64,000 nt of DNA from an uncultured Bacteroidota bacterium (GTDB taxonomy: Bacteria; Bacteroidota; Bacteroidia; Chitinophagales; Chitinophagaceae), in NCBI GenBank assembly GCA_903903635.1, contig CAIUZK010000211.1, positions 1 through 64,000 on the forward strand, given 5' to 3'. The notes beneath the pieces are model-generated. The model did not search any database. It was not told the origin of the DNA and saw only the letters and a program-made list of their open reading frames with translations. Position numbers and translations under genes: made by a program. Position 1 is the stretch's first letter. Every line of letters begins with the position of its first letter. Positions 63,068-64,000 of the stretch are shown here, piece after piece.

Positions 63068-63482
63068 CATCTGTCCTACAAGCATCCGCACCGGCGAGCG
63101 TGCTCCCTTTAGCAACTCTATTGGGCTGTTGTGCAATGAATGCCGGATAAACCGGATGATTTGGATAGGAGTGATCCTGAGGAACACCTACGCCAATAGT
63201 ACCCCAACATTGGTCTTTGGCGCTTTTGCATTTAGCTTCAGTTCAATGAATACCTTAAAAGAAGGGGTTTTATCTGCACTTCCAGATTCCCTTCGGAAAA
63301 TTGTATACAACCCGATTTCAAAATGCTGATATTCAATAATTTGCAACAATGGGTTGTAATCACTTTGTTGCTGAATTTCTCAGCTTTATGAATCAGGAAG
63401 AACATAGAAACAAAATTAAAAGCAATGGCTTACTTACATTGGAATTGAATAAATAAGTACCTTTAACCTAATAGATATACCA
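63068..63482. other. Intergenic region, nothing supported
   Basis: About 415 bp. An open frame at 63129-63329 has no signal, motif or good composition. AT-rich; the promoter of the next gene must lie here. Confidence 0.5.
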
Positions 63483-64000
63483 ATGAAAAAGGAATTGCTC
63501 CTATCTCTTTTTTCCCTTTTGAGCATTTCTTCTTTTTGTCAGAAGATTAGGCTTAGTGATACTACGAATCAATGGAAGGTTTTCTATTATAGTTGTGTGG
63601 GTGATCTGGGTTCTTCATTTAATATTAGTAGGTATTCAACAGATACTATTTATCATGGTATTGCATATAAAGTACTACAAGATGGATATTATACCTCTTT
63701 TATCAGAGAGGATACTACTGCTAAGAAAATATTTGCCATAAGAATTGTCAATTGGATTCAACCTACATCTGGTCCAGATACTGCTGAACAATTGTTATAC
63801 GATTATACATTGAATATAGGAGATACATTTAGATGTGCTGTTGCAACACATTATGTGTCATCGATTGATTCTGTAATAATTAATAGTACATGGCATAAAA
63901 CATGGCTATTGCTCCCGTTTAGTTGTATAGGTTGTCCGTCCAGTTATACCGCATTTCCATATTGTGTCATAGAAGGTATTGGCTCAACTTTCGCTCCCCT
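63483..64000 (+). CDS. Secreted protein, 3' end beyond the window
   Basis: Open from the ATG at 63483 to the window edge, at least 172 codons. The signal peptide is MKKELLLSLFSLLSISSFC-QK. The N-terminal part (YYSCVGDLGSSFNISRYSTDTIYHGIAYKVLQDG) resembles the start of Bacteroidota secreted cargo, often with a T9SS sorting tail. That tail cannot be checked here. Confidence 0.7.
   Translation, partial: MKKELLLSLFSLLSISSFCQKIRLSDTTNQWKVFYYSCVGDLGSSFNISRYSTDTIYHGIAYKVLQDGYYTSFIREDTTAKKIFAIRIVNWIQPTSGPDTAEQLLYDYTLNIGDTFRCAVATHYVSSIDSVIINSTWHKTWLLLPFSCIGCPSSYTAFPYCVIEGIGSTFAP

Noticed and set aside
63129-63329. 66-codon open frame
   Set aside because: No signal peptide, motif or plausible ribosome-binding site; AT-rich gap.

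Overview
The window is chromosomal DNA from a member of the Bacteroidota, most likely a Chitinophagaceae-like or related gliding/soil lineage. The evidence is type IX secretion (T9SS) cargo with type A and type B C-terminal sorting domains, a fused MurF-Alr protein, a caa3-type oxidase cluster with a split subunit III, TAnnTTTG -7 promoter boxes, and Bacteroidota families such as DUF2147, the GIN domain and DUF6252. I saw no rRNA gene, intact tRNA, CRISPR array or transposase.

Layout. 1-900 is a gene-free stretch of direct repeats, two tRNA 3'-end-like fragments and a roughly 210-bp element with imperfect inverted ends. 922-7196 (minus strand) holds small secreted proteins and a respiratory cluster (cyoE, two subunit III genes, subunit IV, SCO, DUF420) without coxA/coxB in view. 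7200-19611 mixes a VWA protein, pyrH, gcvT, three polytopic GT-C-like membrane proteins and two AlgX/AlgJ-like SGNH proteins that sit in an old 1.6-kb tandem duplication, which also left a 3' fragment of the neighbouring glycosyltransferase. 19896-35889 is housekeeping (clpP, hflX, rlmB, a desaturase, an ABC exporter) plus T9SS type B and NHL-repeat cargo. 36100-45900 has a RelE-type toxin-antitoxin pair, YebC, rsmG, murF-alr, an N-acetylglucosamine kinase-like protein and a decayed parDE pair.

46041-52909 is the most notable stretch. Two T9SS cargo paralogs share a 44-bp leader and nearly identical sorting-domain DNA. Next to them an ECF sigma factor is followed by an 852-residue protein with a cytoplasmic head, one membrane helix, a spacer of over 500 residues and a C-terminal beta-barrel, which could in principle connect the inner and outer membranes. 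52983-60896 carries a queuosine precursor transporter, a double-OmpA-domain protein, a lipid A-type acyltransferase, a PIN-domain toxin pair, trhO and a TIGR01777 epimerase. 60897-62600 is a repeat island with two 349-bp direct repeats, followed by a lipoprotein and a secreted protein cut by the window end.

The genes do not form one pathway. Recurring themes are envelope biogenesis, secretion of adhesin- or propeller-like cargo, terminal respiration, and small dispersed intergenic repeats (an 8-bp AACYWWTC family, an inverted-repeat element near 25.0 and 37.5 kb, and a 42-47-bp element at both ends of the window). All functional names come from reading translated motifs; no database search was run.
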